Positions 25,739 to 34,168 of a DNA stretch of 64,000 nucleotides are shown one piece after another; the first letter of the stretch is position 1; each line of letters opens with the position of its first letter. The DNA lies in assembly GCF_000813125.1 (NCBI RefSeq), contig NZ_BASE01000017.1, positions 1-64,000 of the forward strand. The letters are read 5' to 3'. Under the pieces are notes generated by a model, which saw only the letters and a program-made list of their open reading frames with translations, had not been told where the DNA came from and ran no database searches. Source of the stretch: Mesobacillus selenatarsenatis SF-1. Lineage in GTDB: Bacteria; Bacillota; Bacilli; Bacillales; Cytobacillaceae. A program made the translations under genes and the position numbers.

Positions 25739-28700
25739 GGTACGCTACCTCCTCTTGTTTGCTTTGTACTGAGGATAACAGCTTCACGAGTGTTGGTTTT
25801 CCTTTGGTCACGACATAGCCGAAGCCTGGCGGGATTTCTTGGTACATATCGTTTGTCACCTTGCCGAGCTTCATGACGTACTGGTCAGTGATGCCGTTGC
25901 CAGCCCAGATGAAATCGCTAAGCGATACATGCTGCTTGAACCAGCTTTCGAATGAGACGGAGCTCAGTTTGTCGGCGCTGTCTGAGATGATCAGGTTCAC
26001 ATTGAGACCATTGCCTTTTTCAAGGAAGACCTTGAGCTTATCCTGGCCGTCAGGCGAAAGATACATCATCAAATCAGTGAAGGAATCGATGATGCAGGTG
26101 ATGTTGCCGAACACTGGCGGCTGCTCGCCTGCTTCGATTGCATCCTTCGTCGTATTATTCCTGTGGACGAGCGTGTTGAACAGGTAAACGATGGTATCTT
26201 CGAGTTGTGATGGCTCCGCAATATATTTGTAATCCTGCGTGCGGCCAGCCGCGAAGTGCTCATTAGGGTCGATGACGTTCAGCTCCCTGCCTTCCGTAGC
26301 GGTGAAAATTTCGGCTACGCCCTGCATGAAGCTTGAGCACTGGTCGTTCTGCAGCGCAGTAACCACGTTTACATAGCTGCCAAGGAAATCGAAATGAGCT
26401 GTTTTCAGCGAGTTTTTCTCAATGCCGACTGGCACCTTGTTACTGTTCATATTTTTTGCTTCATCACGCAGGTAGTTCAGATCGACTTTTTCAGGAAGGA
26501 TCGGAACGCGCATTGCGGCCGGCTGCGTCCATGATTCCCGCAGGCCTTTGCAATAATCGGTGATGAAGGTATACATATTGTCTATATCGCTTGTGATATG
26601 GGCCGTCTGGAATTCATATGTTGTATCGCTCTTAAAAATACCACGACCCTTTGATTTTGATGGATACACTCCGTCTGTATTGCCCAGTACGCCCGAGTAT
26701 TCAGTCTGGTCATTCAGCTGGAGCACATACATCTGCTTGAAGTTCTGCAGCAGTCTGTACCGTATCGCCCCTGTATTGATTGCGGTAACGATGAAATAAA
26801 TGCCATACTTCAAGCCCTCGCGCGTCAGGAATGAAATCCCTTCCTCAAGTTCCTCGAACATCTCAGAGAAGGCTGCGTAGTTGTGGATCGCCACAACGAT
26901 CGATGGCAGGCTCTCACCCGACATCTCGTTGTAGGTGATAAAATCGCCGCCGTAATTCGAAAGCAGTTTCTTCCTCCGTTCAATCTCACTTGTGAGCATC
27001 TTGAACAGATTGTGGATCTTCTCGCTTTCATGCGACAGCATGACATCCCCAACATGTGGTGCTTCACGGAACCAGACGAGCGTCTCGGAACCGAAGTCTA
27101 GCAGGTAAAAAATCACTTCGTTTGGCGTGTGCTCTTCCATTAACGAATAAAGCATAGTCGTCAGGAAGGTCGTTTTTCCACTGCCAGCGATTCCATAAAT
27201 AACAGCATTTCCTTCCTGGGTGATCGGCATCCGCATGACCATCTGCCTCTGGTTCGCTGGATCATCGTATTCACCGATGATCGGGTTCAGCTCGAAGCCT
27301 TGCTGGACGACACTATATTTCTTTTTCAGCTTGTCGATGTAAATGAGCTCAGGAATAGGCTCAAGCCATAGCTGCCGGACCTTGATGTCCTCTTGCTGTG
27401 CCATCTTTGCAAGATATTCCGTGATTTCATCGATTTGCTTCGGCGGATTCTTCACCGCAGACTTGCGCTTGTCGATACGGGCATTTTTAATGACGCGTCC
27501 GAGGTCATCGATAACCACAACACTGTCATCTTTGTGCTTTTCAACTCTGTCAGACGGATAGTAAGGCGCACCGGCCCATGCTGACTGTCCTAGCTCGAAC
27601 AATTCGTTGAAGCCGACCTGGAGATAGAATCGACCGGTCTGCTTTAGTTCGGCAGCATCTGGACGCTTAATGACCTCCATACTGTCCGCTTTTTCCTGCA
27701 CCTTCAAAGAGATACGGAATTTACTGTTGCTCCAAATCTGGTCATCGACGACACCTGATGGCTTTTGCGTCGCCAGGATCAGGTGGACGCCAAGGCTTCG
27801 GCCGATACGCGCTGCACTGACGAGCTGATCCATGAATTCAGGCTGCTGGGCCTTCAGCTCGGCAAACTCGTCGGAAATGATGAACAAATGCTGCAGCGGC
27901 TCTGTAACCAGGCCTTCGCGATATAGTTTCTGATATTTATAGATATCGATATTACTCTGGTCGACAACCCGGCTTGTTTCGCTAAAAATGGCCTGGCGGC
28001 GCTTCAGTTCACTCTGGATCGAAATCAATGAACGATTGACGGCAGCTCCGTCAAGGTTAGTGATTGTCCCTGCAAGGTGAGGCAGTTCCTCGAATGCATT
28101 TGCCATGCCGCCACCCTTATAATCAATCAGGATGAATGCGACTTCATCCGGATGGTAGTTAACAGCAAGCGATAAAATGAACGTCATGATGAATTCACTT
28201 TTACCTGAACCGGTCATCCCGGCAATCAAGCCGTGCGGGCCATGGTATTTTTCATGCAAGTCGATCATGAACGGATCACCCTGCGTATCGACACCAATTT
28301 GCGATTGAATTGTATGGACTGGATTGTTCTCCTTCCATCTTGTCAGCGCGTTGAGATGCTCGATTTTACCAACACCAAACATTTCCAGGAATGTAAGCAT
28401 GTCTGGCAGGGTATAAGCCTTCTCAGAGGTATTTAGCTGGATATTGGCCAATTTTACAGCAAGATCTTCAACGTCTTCCTCCAAATAGCTGTCAGCATTG
28501 AAGCCTACATACTTACCAGAGATATCATCCTTGTCATAAACCTTCGAAAAACTCTTGTCTAGCTCGATAACATTCGTACATTCCTTTGGCAGGTTTTTCA
28601 GCTCATCATAAAGGGCAATGAAGCTGAACTTGATGTTCTTCTTTTCTTTTAAAATAAGATTGATCATCTCCGCCTTCGAAGCTAGGCTCTTGCTCATCGA

Positions 28701-30356
28701 GAAGACAATATAATGCTGATCGATTTCTGCAAGGTCTTCCTCCGCTAGTGCCTGGCGCGCAGTGATTTCTTTTTCAAAATAAGCCGAGAGCTCCTTGATT
28801 TCATTTGCATCTGTAGCAACGAAACGGATTGTCTTGCCATCATCCCAAACATGCGGCAGCCACTTCACAAAGTTCCACGTATCATGCTCGTGTTCGTCAT
28901 AAATGAACACCAATTTTAACTCGTCATAGCTATGCAGTGCTGTAAGCTGAAAAATCAGCCCCTGAACGAAGCTCTTCACTTCTTCCCTTCTGCCGATGAT
29001 TCCAGTGATCCGTTCCTCCGTCAGGTCAACCGTGACCGGAACATCCTTGAGGATCTGTGGCTTATCAACAATCTGATAGAGCTCATCCTGGAGATTGTCA
29101 TCTTCAAGCATGAAGCGCTTTTCCGGATACTTGATTTCTGCATTTAAGGGCAGATCACCTATTCCAAGACGCACTTTAAGAAAATCATTCTGTCCGATCC
29201 CGCGTTCCCATAGGTTCCGCTGGCGGCGCTTGATCCTCGTCAGGCAGTTTTCCAGCGTGACATGATTCTCGAACAGAATTTCACTCTGATGCTTGCATTC
29301 ATCCGCAACCACCTGCTTCATGTCCGCAAGATATTTCAAATACTTCTCCTGGCGGATGCCTTCAAGTTTGATTCGCCGCTTTTTCTCGTATTTCTTTGTT
29401 AAAATCGGCCAGAGTACGGTACCGATCATCATACTGAACGACATGACGAGAATCGGCATCGCCGACATAATATCCCCGTCCCTGCTCATGACGTTCTGTA
29501 ACATCAGGAGTCCGGTGAACAAGGAAGCCATCCCCATCGTGATTGAGGGCCCCAACAACAGCATCAGCGGTGTTTCATCAACATTCGGCTGTGGCGGCGG
29601 CGGATCGATTTTTATCGTCGTTTCCTCAATATCCCTCTTGAAGCGCGGGGAACGGTAAAACAGTTGATCATTTTCTTCTTCAATATGTATTTCATCGAGG
29701 TTGAGTTCTTTTTCCACTACCGGCTTTTCAGCAATAAAAGAGTTAAACGCGTTCCGGTCAAGGAACACGGATTTATGAGGATTGTTCAGCGACAGCAAGC
29801 GGCCGTTGAAAATAATTTTAAGGCCCATGATGAAGATGACATCACCAACTGCCAGCACCTTCTCCTTGATTCTCTCTCCATTAACATAGGTACCATTTGA
29901 ACTGTTGAAATCCTTAATGACAGCCTTGCCATTGCTGCTGAATTCAATAACGCAGTGTGACCCGGATACAAGTTTATTCGAAAAACAAATTTGGCTGTCC
30001 TGGGAGCGTCCGATTTTAATGACATTGGTGGTAGAGATATGTTTTGTGAACTCGTTGCGGTCCGCTGTTTGCGGCTCGACATAGACTAGCGCGGATTGAT
30101 CATCGTTGCGGTGAATACTATATGTTTTGAATGGTTCTATGAGGACCTTCGATTGTATTTCGTTTGCGGTATCTTTCAAGAATGCATGTTTATTTGATTT
30201 TAGGTACCAGCGGCCATCTTCCGCCTCAACAGCCAGCATATCTACTGGGTTATGGTCCTTATCTTCAGTATTCAGTATGTATCTCCCGGTTACCCGTTCG
30301 GGCAGCACGAGGTCAAACGCCCGATTGCGGTCAAAAAGTGTGAGAATCAACTCCAT
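25731..30356 (-). CDS. essC: Type VII secretion ATPase EssC (FtsK/SpoIIIE family)
   Basis: 1541 residues. The N-terminal 90 are a degenerate FHA-like fold. A second FHA at about 105-190 keeps the pThr-binding residues (IKIGRSQ, SGSHCVI, SSNGTYVNG). Two transmembrane helices lie near 265-325. The first ATPase domain has Walker A AGMTGSGKSEF (about residue 713) and Walker B ILIDYKGGG. The second has YGIAGSGKTTF (about 1057) and FYLLDFGSE. The third (from about 1320) keeps the fold but has no P-loop. This is the membrane motor that recruits WXG100 dimers and drives export. The ATG at 30356 is only one base from GGGGGT; TTG 30350 is better spaced. It is first in its operon, divergent from a WXG100-like gene. 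Confidence 0.95.
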   Translation of the reverse strand: MELILTLFDRNRAFDLVLPERVTGRYILNTEDKDHNPVDMLAVEAEDGRWYLKSNKHAFLKDTANEIQSKVLIEPFKTYSIHRNDDQSALVYVEPQTADRNEFTKHISTTNVIKIGRSQDSQICFSNKLVSGSHCVIEFSSNGKAVIKDFNSSNGTYVNGERIKEKVLAVGDVIFIMGLKIIFNGRLLSLNNPHKSVFLDRNAFNSFIAEKPVVEKELNLDEIHIEEENDQLFYRSPRFKRDIEETTIKIDPPPPQPNVDETPLMLLLGPSITMGMASLFTGLLMLQNVMSRDGDIMSAMPILVMSFSMMIGTVLWPILTKKYEKKRRIKLEGIRQEKYLKYLADMKQVVADECKHQSEILFENHVTLENCLTRIKRRQRNLWERGIGQNDFLKVRLGIGDLPLNAEIKYPEKRFMLEDDNLQDELYQIVDKPQILKDVPVTVDLTEERITGIIGRREEVKSFVQGLIFQLTALHSYDELKLVFIYDEHEHDTWNFVKWLPHVWDDGKTIRFVATDANEIKELSAYFEKEITARQALAEEDLAEIDQHYIVFSMSKSLASKAEMINLILKEKKNIKFSFIALYDELKNLPKECTNVIELDKSFSKVYDKDDISGKYVGFNADSYLEEDVEDLAVKLANIQLNTSEKAYTLPDMLTFLEMFGVGKIEHLNALTRWKENNPVHTIQSQIGVDTQGDPFMIDLHEKYHGPHGLIAGMTGSGKSEFIMTFILSLAVNYHPDEVAFILIDYKGGGMANAFEELPHLAGTITNLDGAAVNRSLISIQSELKRRQAIFSETSRVVDQSNIDIYKYQKLYREGLVTEPLQHLFIISDEFAELKAQQPEFMDQLVSAARIGRSLGVHLILATQKPSGVVDDQIWSNSKFRISLKVQEKADSMEVIKRPDAAELKQTGRFYLQVGFNELFELGQSAWAGAPYYPSDRVEKHKDDSVVVIDDLGRVIKNARIDKRKSAVKNPPKQIDEITEYLAKMAQQEDIKVRQLWLEPIPELIYIDKLKKKYSVVQQGFELNPIIGEYDDPANQRQMVMRMPITQEGNAVIYGIAGSGKTTFLTTMLYSLMEEHTPNEVIFYLLDFGSETLVWFREAPHVGDVMLSHESEKIHNLFKMLTSEIERRKKLLSNYGGDFITYNEMSGESLPSIVVAIHNYAAFSEMFEELEEGISFLTREGLKYGIYFIVTAINTGAIRYRLLQNFKQMYVLQLNDQTEYSGVLGNTDGVYPSKSKGRGIFKSDTTYEFQTAHITSDIDNMYTFITDYCKGLRESWTQPAAMRVPILPEKVDLNYLRDEAKNMNSNKVPVGIEKNSLKTAHFDFLGSYVNVVTALQNDQCSSFMQGVAEIFTATEGRELNVIDPNEHFAAGRTQDYKYIAEPSQLEDTIVYLFNTLVHRNNTTKDAIEAGEQPPVFGNITCIIDSFTDLMMYLSPDGQDKLKVFLEKGNGLNVNLIISDSADKLSSVSFESWFKQHVSLSDFIWAGNGITDQYVMKLGKVTNDMYQEIPPGFGYVVTKGKPTLVKLLSSVQSKQEEVAYHG

Positions 30357-30776
30357 ACCCCCATTCCAAAATATTTCTATTCCTATAGTATGTATAGTGG
30401 TAATTTCATATTTTTTACCATTTTAGCTCAAAAAGTGTAAATTTACATCAAACCTTTGATTCATCTCTAAATATATAAATATCTTACAATATCAGGAATT
30501 ATATTCAACTAATTACCCCCTTAATTGGAAAAATAGGGATTTTAGTCCTATTTGATCATTAAGTGGTTTCGGATAAAATGGTTTTCAGGTCGGAGCTTAT
30601 ATACAGACAAAAATAAAACTAGTTCAATTTACCCTCGTAAAATACAATTTAAACCTTAATTCATCTAAAATATTCCAAATATTCTCCTTGAATTTTACAT
30701 TTTTCTTGTGTTATCACTGGGATTTTTTTCAATAACGTAATATAATCTAAGAATCTAAAACGAGCAGGTGATCCAG
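30357..30776. promoter_or_regulatory. Divergent regulatory region of essC and the WXG100-like gene
   Basis: 420 AT-rich bases. It contains a perfect 12-base palindrome TGTAAATTTACA (30436-30447) and an inverted repeat AAATAGG-N9-CCTATTT (30531-30553); both could be operators. A TATAAT at 30741-30746 could be the -10 of the rightward gene, without a good -35. The leftward promoter is not clear. Confidence 0.45.
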
Positions 30777-31115
30777 GTGAAGATTAATGTTGGCCAGGCG
30801 TATTCACAGGCGAATAGAATCAGTGATTACGCGCAAGATCTAAACGATATCAAAAGCAGGCTGCAGGACTTCAAGGGGAATCTAAACAGCGGATGGCAGG
30901 CCCAGGAGATGGTTTATATCAATAACGCCATCAACAGTATCAGCAGGGAAATTTCCGAACTTCAGACACTTCTTTTTTCGATTGGCCCGGATATAGTAGC
31001 AGCAGCAAATGAAATAAGAAGAGAAGAAGAGGCTCGAGAGGCAGCGGAACGGGCAGCAGCAGAACGGGCGGCTGCTGAAAGGGAAGCAAGATTGAAAAAT
31101 ACTGGGTTACGTTAA
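30777..31115 (+). CDS. WXG100-like protein with charged C-terminal tail
   Basis: 112 residues, divergent from essC. Residues 1-75 are a helical hairpin with turn NSGWQAQEM (W-x-A in place of W-x-G), preceded by SQANRISDYAQDLNDIKSRLQDF. The last 35 residues are an uninterrupted Glu/Arg/Ala helix (REEEAREAAERAAAEREAR) that would extend the second helix well beyond the usual WXG100 bundle. The start is a GTG at 30777 behind AGGTGATCC; the frame also allows GTG 30768 with a poorer site. Probably a T7SS substrate or an adaptor bridging EssC to cargo; both are inferences. Two hairpins follow. Confidence 0.75.
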   Translation: MKINVGQAYSQANRISDYAQDLNDIKSRLQDFKGNLNSGWQAQEMVYINNAINSISREISELQTLLFSIGPDIVAAANEIRREEEAREAAERAAAERAAAEREARLKNTGLR

Positions 31116-31119
31116 ACAT

Positions 31120-31158
31120 GACAGGGCATGCCGGCATTACCGGCTTGTCCCTTTTTTT
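31120..31158 (+). terminator. Terminator after the WXG100-like gene
   Basis: An imperfect stem, GACAGGGCATGCCGG/CCGGCTTGTCCC, is followed by eight T residues a few bases after the stop. Confidence 0.8.
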
Positions 31159-31223
31159 CCATGATAAAAAGGCGGCAGCCTCCGCTATGTATAAAAGCAG
31201 AATCATACACGCCTTTTGTGGCG

Positions 31224-31260
31224 ATGCCCGGCTTTTCTAAATCTAAGCTGGGCATTTTTC
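31224..31260 (+). terminator. Second hairpin terminator
   Basis: ATGCCCGGCTT/AAGCTGGGCAT around a 10-base loop is followed by TTTTTC. It lies between the island and spoIIID. Confidence 0.7.
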
Positions 31261-31328
31261 ATTTTGTTGTCGGCAATAGTCACACAGCTGAATTACGGTC
31301 CCTCCAATCTGTTAGTTTCAATACTTTT

Positions 31329-31601
31329 TCACTTAACCGGCTCTTCTTCCCTTTCCTCTTTGCGGTACTTCATTTTTGTGGCTTCCCCGCCTCTCAAATG
31401 GCGGATTGATTTATGATAATCAAGGATTTCTTTTACTTCATTGGCAAGGTCAGGGTTGATCTCAGGCAATCTTTCTGTCAGGTCTTTATGGACTGTACTT
31501 TTGGATACGCCAAACTCCTTCGCTATGACGCGAACTGTTTTTCTCGTCTCCACGATATACTTTCCAATCTTGATTGTTCTCTCTTTGATGTAATCGTGCA
31601 C
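31329..31601 (-). CDS. spoIIID: Sporulation transcription regulator SpoIIID
   Basis: 90 residues. The segment HDYIKERTIKIGKYIVETRKTVRVIAKEF and the helix-turn-helix GVSKSTVHKDLTERLPEINPDLANEV are nearly identical to B. subtilis SpoIIID. It acts in the mother cell under sigma E, binding sites like GGACAAG to activate or repress many genes. The open frame extends to 31736, but the conserved start is the GTG at 31599-31601 preceded by AGGGAGGGC; translation would begin MHDYIKERT. In B. subtilis it precedes mbl directly; here a 20-kb island separates them. A SpoIIID-like box lies before spoIID in this window. Confidence 0.97.
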   Translation of the reverse strand: MHDYIKERTIKIGKYIVETRKTVRVIAKEFGVSKSTVHKDLTERLPEINPDLANEVKEILDYHKSIRHLRGGEATKMKYRKEEREEEPVK

Positions 31602-31997
31602 ACCACTCGCCCTCCCTAAATTGGATGTGAGAAGTGTGAAATGAGACTCGCTTTTATCTGCCAATACTGCATCCCGCAAAAAATACTCACTTGCGGCAGA
31701 AGGTTGTTCCTTCTGTATATTACTAAGATTAATCATGTCCCCGGCTGAATCCTCATATTGTTCAAACGACTCCTCACCTCAAACACTCTCTTTGTCAGGT
31801 TTGTAACATTTTATTAGCTTGGTTGAGGATATATGCACGAAAAAAGCAATAGGGACAAGGTATTGTGAAGTTTTTTGAAAAATACAACTATTTTAAAGGA
31901 GAAAAACTTTCCTATATACCCATATTTATGTACATAAAAACCTGTTTCTTAGCGAATTTCTGTTGAGGAGTTATTTTTCATTGGGGGAGAAGCAGAC

Positions 31998-32786
31998 TTG
32001 ATTACCTACAGACAGACTAGAAAACGGAGAATTAGAGAGCAAAAACGGAAAGTTACCTTGAAACGAAACAGAAAGCTGATAGGCGCAGTGGTAGCCGGAT
32101 CGGTAGCGGCTGGGTTGCTGCTTGGGATTGGCCAAAAGAAAACAGATGCGGTCGGATCTTTTTATACCGTAAAAAAAGGAGATACGCTGTATAGCCTAGC
32201 GAAGGAATATGATACATCGGTTGAATTGCTAAAGGAAGTAAACTCGCTATCTTCAGACCTCATCAAAGCAGGGCAGCAGTTAGAGGTACCGCTTGAGACT
32301 GTGGCCGGGATTTATATCGTAAAAAAAGGCGACACATTGTTCTCCCTGGCAAAAAAATACGGTGTAACCGTGAAAGATTTAAAAAGGGAAAATAAATTGG
32401 TCGGTGACTCTATTTATGTTGGACAAGCCCTTTCAGTACCAACCCACGGCTTTGAAAACAATGAAGGAGTTTACGTGGTCAATCCAGGGGATACATTGTT
32501 CAATATCTCCCAGCGATTCGGTGTAAGCTTGAAAGAAATAAAGCAAGCTAACGGTTTGAAGGAAGACATGGTGCTGATTGGCCAGCAGCTGGTCATTCCA
32601 GGCGAAATTGAATTCATGGAAGCAACAGTTACCGGGGCAGCGGATAATTTTACGATTGAGGTTGAGAGTGATGGAAAAGCCATTCCTTTAAAAGTTTCTT
32701 ATGGAACAGCGAGGAAGTATCAAGACTTCGCAGGGCAGCGGGTTTTCATTACTTATAAGAATGGTGCTTTGATTAGTCTTCAATAA
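31998..32786 (+). CDS. LysM-repeat membrane-anchored protein
   Basis: 262 residues. The first 26 are very basic (RKRRIREQKRKVTLKRNRK), then one hydrophobic helix IGAVVAGSVAAGLLLGIG, likely an uncleaved anchor. Three LysM domains of about 45 residues follow, each starting Y-x-V-x-x-GDTL and ending in GQ-x-L-x-V/I-P. A C-terminal beta-rich domain of about 60 residues (VTGAADNFTIEVESDGKAI) is not recognised. LysM binds N-acetylglucosamine in peptidoglycan. The start is a TTG with GGGGGAGAAG upstream. Divergent from spoIIID across 400 bases, so a sporulation role is possible but unsupported. Confidence 0.85.
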   Translation: MITYRQTRKRRIREQKRKVTLKRNRKLIGAVVAGSVAAGLLLGIGQKKTDAVGSFYTVKKGDTLYSLAKEYDTSVELLKEVNSLSSDLIKAGQQLEVPLETVAGIYIVKKGDTLFSLAKKYGVTVKDLKRENKLVGDSIYVGQALSVPTHGFENNEGVYVVNPGDTLFNISQRFGVSLKEIKQANGLKEDMVLIGQQLVIPGEIEFMEATVTGAADNFTIEVESDGKAIPLKVSYGTARKYQDFAGQRVFITYKNGALISLQ

Positions 32787-32790
32787 TACA

Positions 32791-32828
32791 AAATGCTTAG
32801 AGTGCTGTGTGAACTCTAAGCATTTTTC
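32791..32828. terminator. Bidirectional terminator between convergent genes
   Basis: AAATGCTTAGAGT and ACTCTAAGCATTT form a perfect 13-base stem with T and A tracts on both sides. Confidence 0.92.
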
Positions 32829-33176
32829 TTATGTCCATATAAGATAATAAACACCTGCCATTAAAACTGCGAATGACATTAATCCGACACTCTGTTTAAC
32901 ACTTTTATCCAAGAGGTCAAGACCACCATAAAACCAGCCAATAAATAATATAGATGCCCCGATGTGCTGAATAATAGGAATGAAAGTAATCATCCCTGAA
33001 AACATCAAGGCAAAACCTATATATCTAAATCCATCGTCCAGGTAATATAAGGGGTTTTTTAATGAGGCTTTGATTTCCGCTTGCTCCTCTTCATTCATCT
33101 TCCTGTACATCTGTATAAAACGGACAATCGGTACACCCCACAACAATACCAAAAACACTATTTGCACGGCATCCAT
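32829..33176 (-). CDS. Small integral membrane protein, unknown function
   Basis: 115 residues. Four hydrophobic segments can be seen: VQIVFLVLLWGVPIVRFI at the N terminus, YIGFALMFSGMITFIPII, IGASILFIGWFYGGL and LMSFAVLMAGVYYLIW at the C terminus. A short charged loop (KMNEEEQAEIKASLKN) follows the first. The start ATG has GGGGGAAATGC upstream. No family recognised and no conserved charged residues inside the helices that would suggest a transporter. It stands alone between a bidirectional terminator and the exonuclease gene. Confidence 0.65.
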   Translation of the reverse strand: MDAVQIVFLVLLWGVPIVRFIQMYRKMNEEEQAEIKASLKNPLYYLDDGFRYIGFALMFSGMITFIPIIQHIGASILFIGWFYGGLDLLDKSVKQSVGLMSFAVLMAGVYYLIWT

Positions 33177-33366
33177 GCATTTCCCCCATTTTCATAACAA
33201 GTAGAATAAAACTACATTTTTCAAAAGTGTAAAATCCATATTTTTACACTATCAACATTATATGAGATTATCAAGGCTGAGTCTACCTTGAATCGCCGAG
33301 CGATATGCCTTTTTCCTAATCAACTTCTATCAACCACGTATCGCTAGCCGATATACCTGTTTCCAC

Positions 33367-34032
33367 TTAAAACTGCATCGACCTCATTTGGCTTTCGGTG
33401 GCCTTGATCAGCTCACCCCATGTGGAATGTCCACGGTCTTTAAATTGCTGTAAGAGTTCAACGAAAAGGTAGGCTGTGGTCAATGCGTCGCCCACCGCGC
33501 TATGGCGGTTATATATTCGTGTACCGAATGCCATCGCGTATCGCTCTAGGTCACGCATATCATATGATGGGGCAATAAAGCCAATCAGATCGAGTGTATC
33601 GATGGTAAACAGCTTTTTCAGCGCCAGCTTTTCACGTTTCAGCTCGCTTTTCAGCACAAGGTGATCGAAGCCGACATAATGCCCGACAAGGCATACCGCT
33701 TCGTGTGACCCAACATAATCAAAGAAGTCATGTATCGCCTCTGTTGCCGCAGGTGCTCCTGCAACTTTTTCATTCGTAATCGATGTAAGCTCAATTATTT
33801 CCCGAGAAATTTGTCGCTCCGGGTTCACATATATCTGGAATCGGTCATTTTCCATCACCTTCAGCCCACTTACCGGCACACCGCCAATTTCAATGAGCCG
33901 ATCAGTGGTCGCCACCTGGAATCCCGTCGTCTCCGTGTCGAAAACAATAAAAGTAAGATCATCGATTTTAGTCGATAAAGGAATCTTTTCATACTTAAGC
34001 GGGCAGGAAATACTCTTGCGTTGAAAAAACAT
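33367..34032 (-). CDS. DnaQ-like 3'-5' exonuclease
   Basis: 221 residues. The DEDDh active site is complete: FDTETTGF (first Asp and Glu), GHYVGFDH (second Asp) and HSAVGDA (His and last Asp). The open frame extends to 34113, but AAAGGAGG lies 6 bases before the ATG at 34032 (MFFQRKSIS), so I start there. The fold is that of the PolC/DNA polymerase III epsilon exonuclease; as a stand-alone protein it may degrade single-stranded DNA or RNA. It follows the DUF294-SSS operon by about 140 bases in the same direction. Exonucleases of this type are often found with DUF294 signalling proteins, so functional linkage is plausible. Confidence 0.88.
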   Translation of the reverse strand: MFFQRKSISCPLKYEKIPLSTKIDDLTFIVFDTETTGFQVATTDRLIEIGGVPVSGLKVMENDRFQIYVNPERQISREIIELTSITNEKVAGAPAATEAIHDFFDYVGSHEAVCLVGHYVGFDHLVLKSELKREKLALKKLFTIDTLDLIGFIAPSYDMRDLERYAMAFGTRIYNRHSAVGDALTTAYLFVELLQQFKDRGHSTWGELIKATESQMRSMQF

Positions 34033-34168
34033 GCAATCCTCCTTTCGAAGTGCCTGTCTTCGTTGAGATTTTGACGAATTTCTTTCTGGTTCTAGGGACG
34101 CATTGACAATCATCTCAAAAATCCCTATCTAGTAATCTGTGGGGCCCCCGTACTTTGTCGAAACGATA

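Noticed and set aside
11127-31329. Prophage or conjugative element as carrier of the island
   Set aside because: No integrase, tRNA target, direct terminal repeats or structural phage genes could be found by eye.
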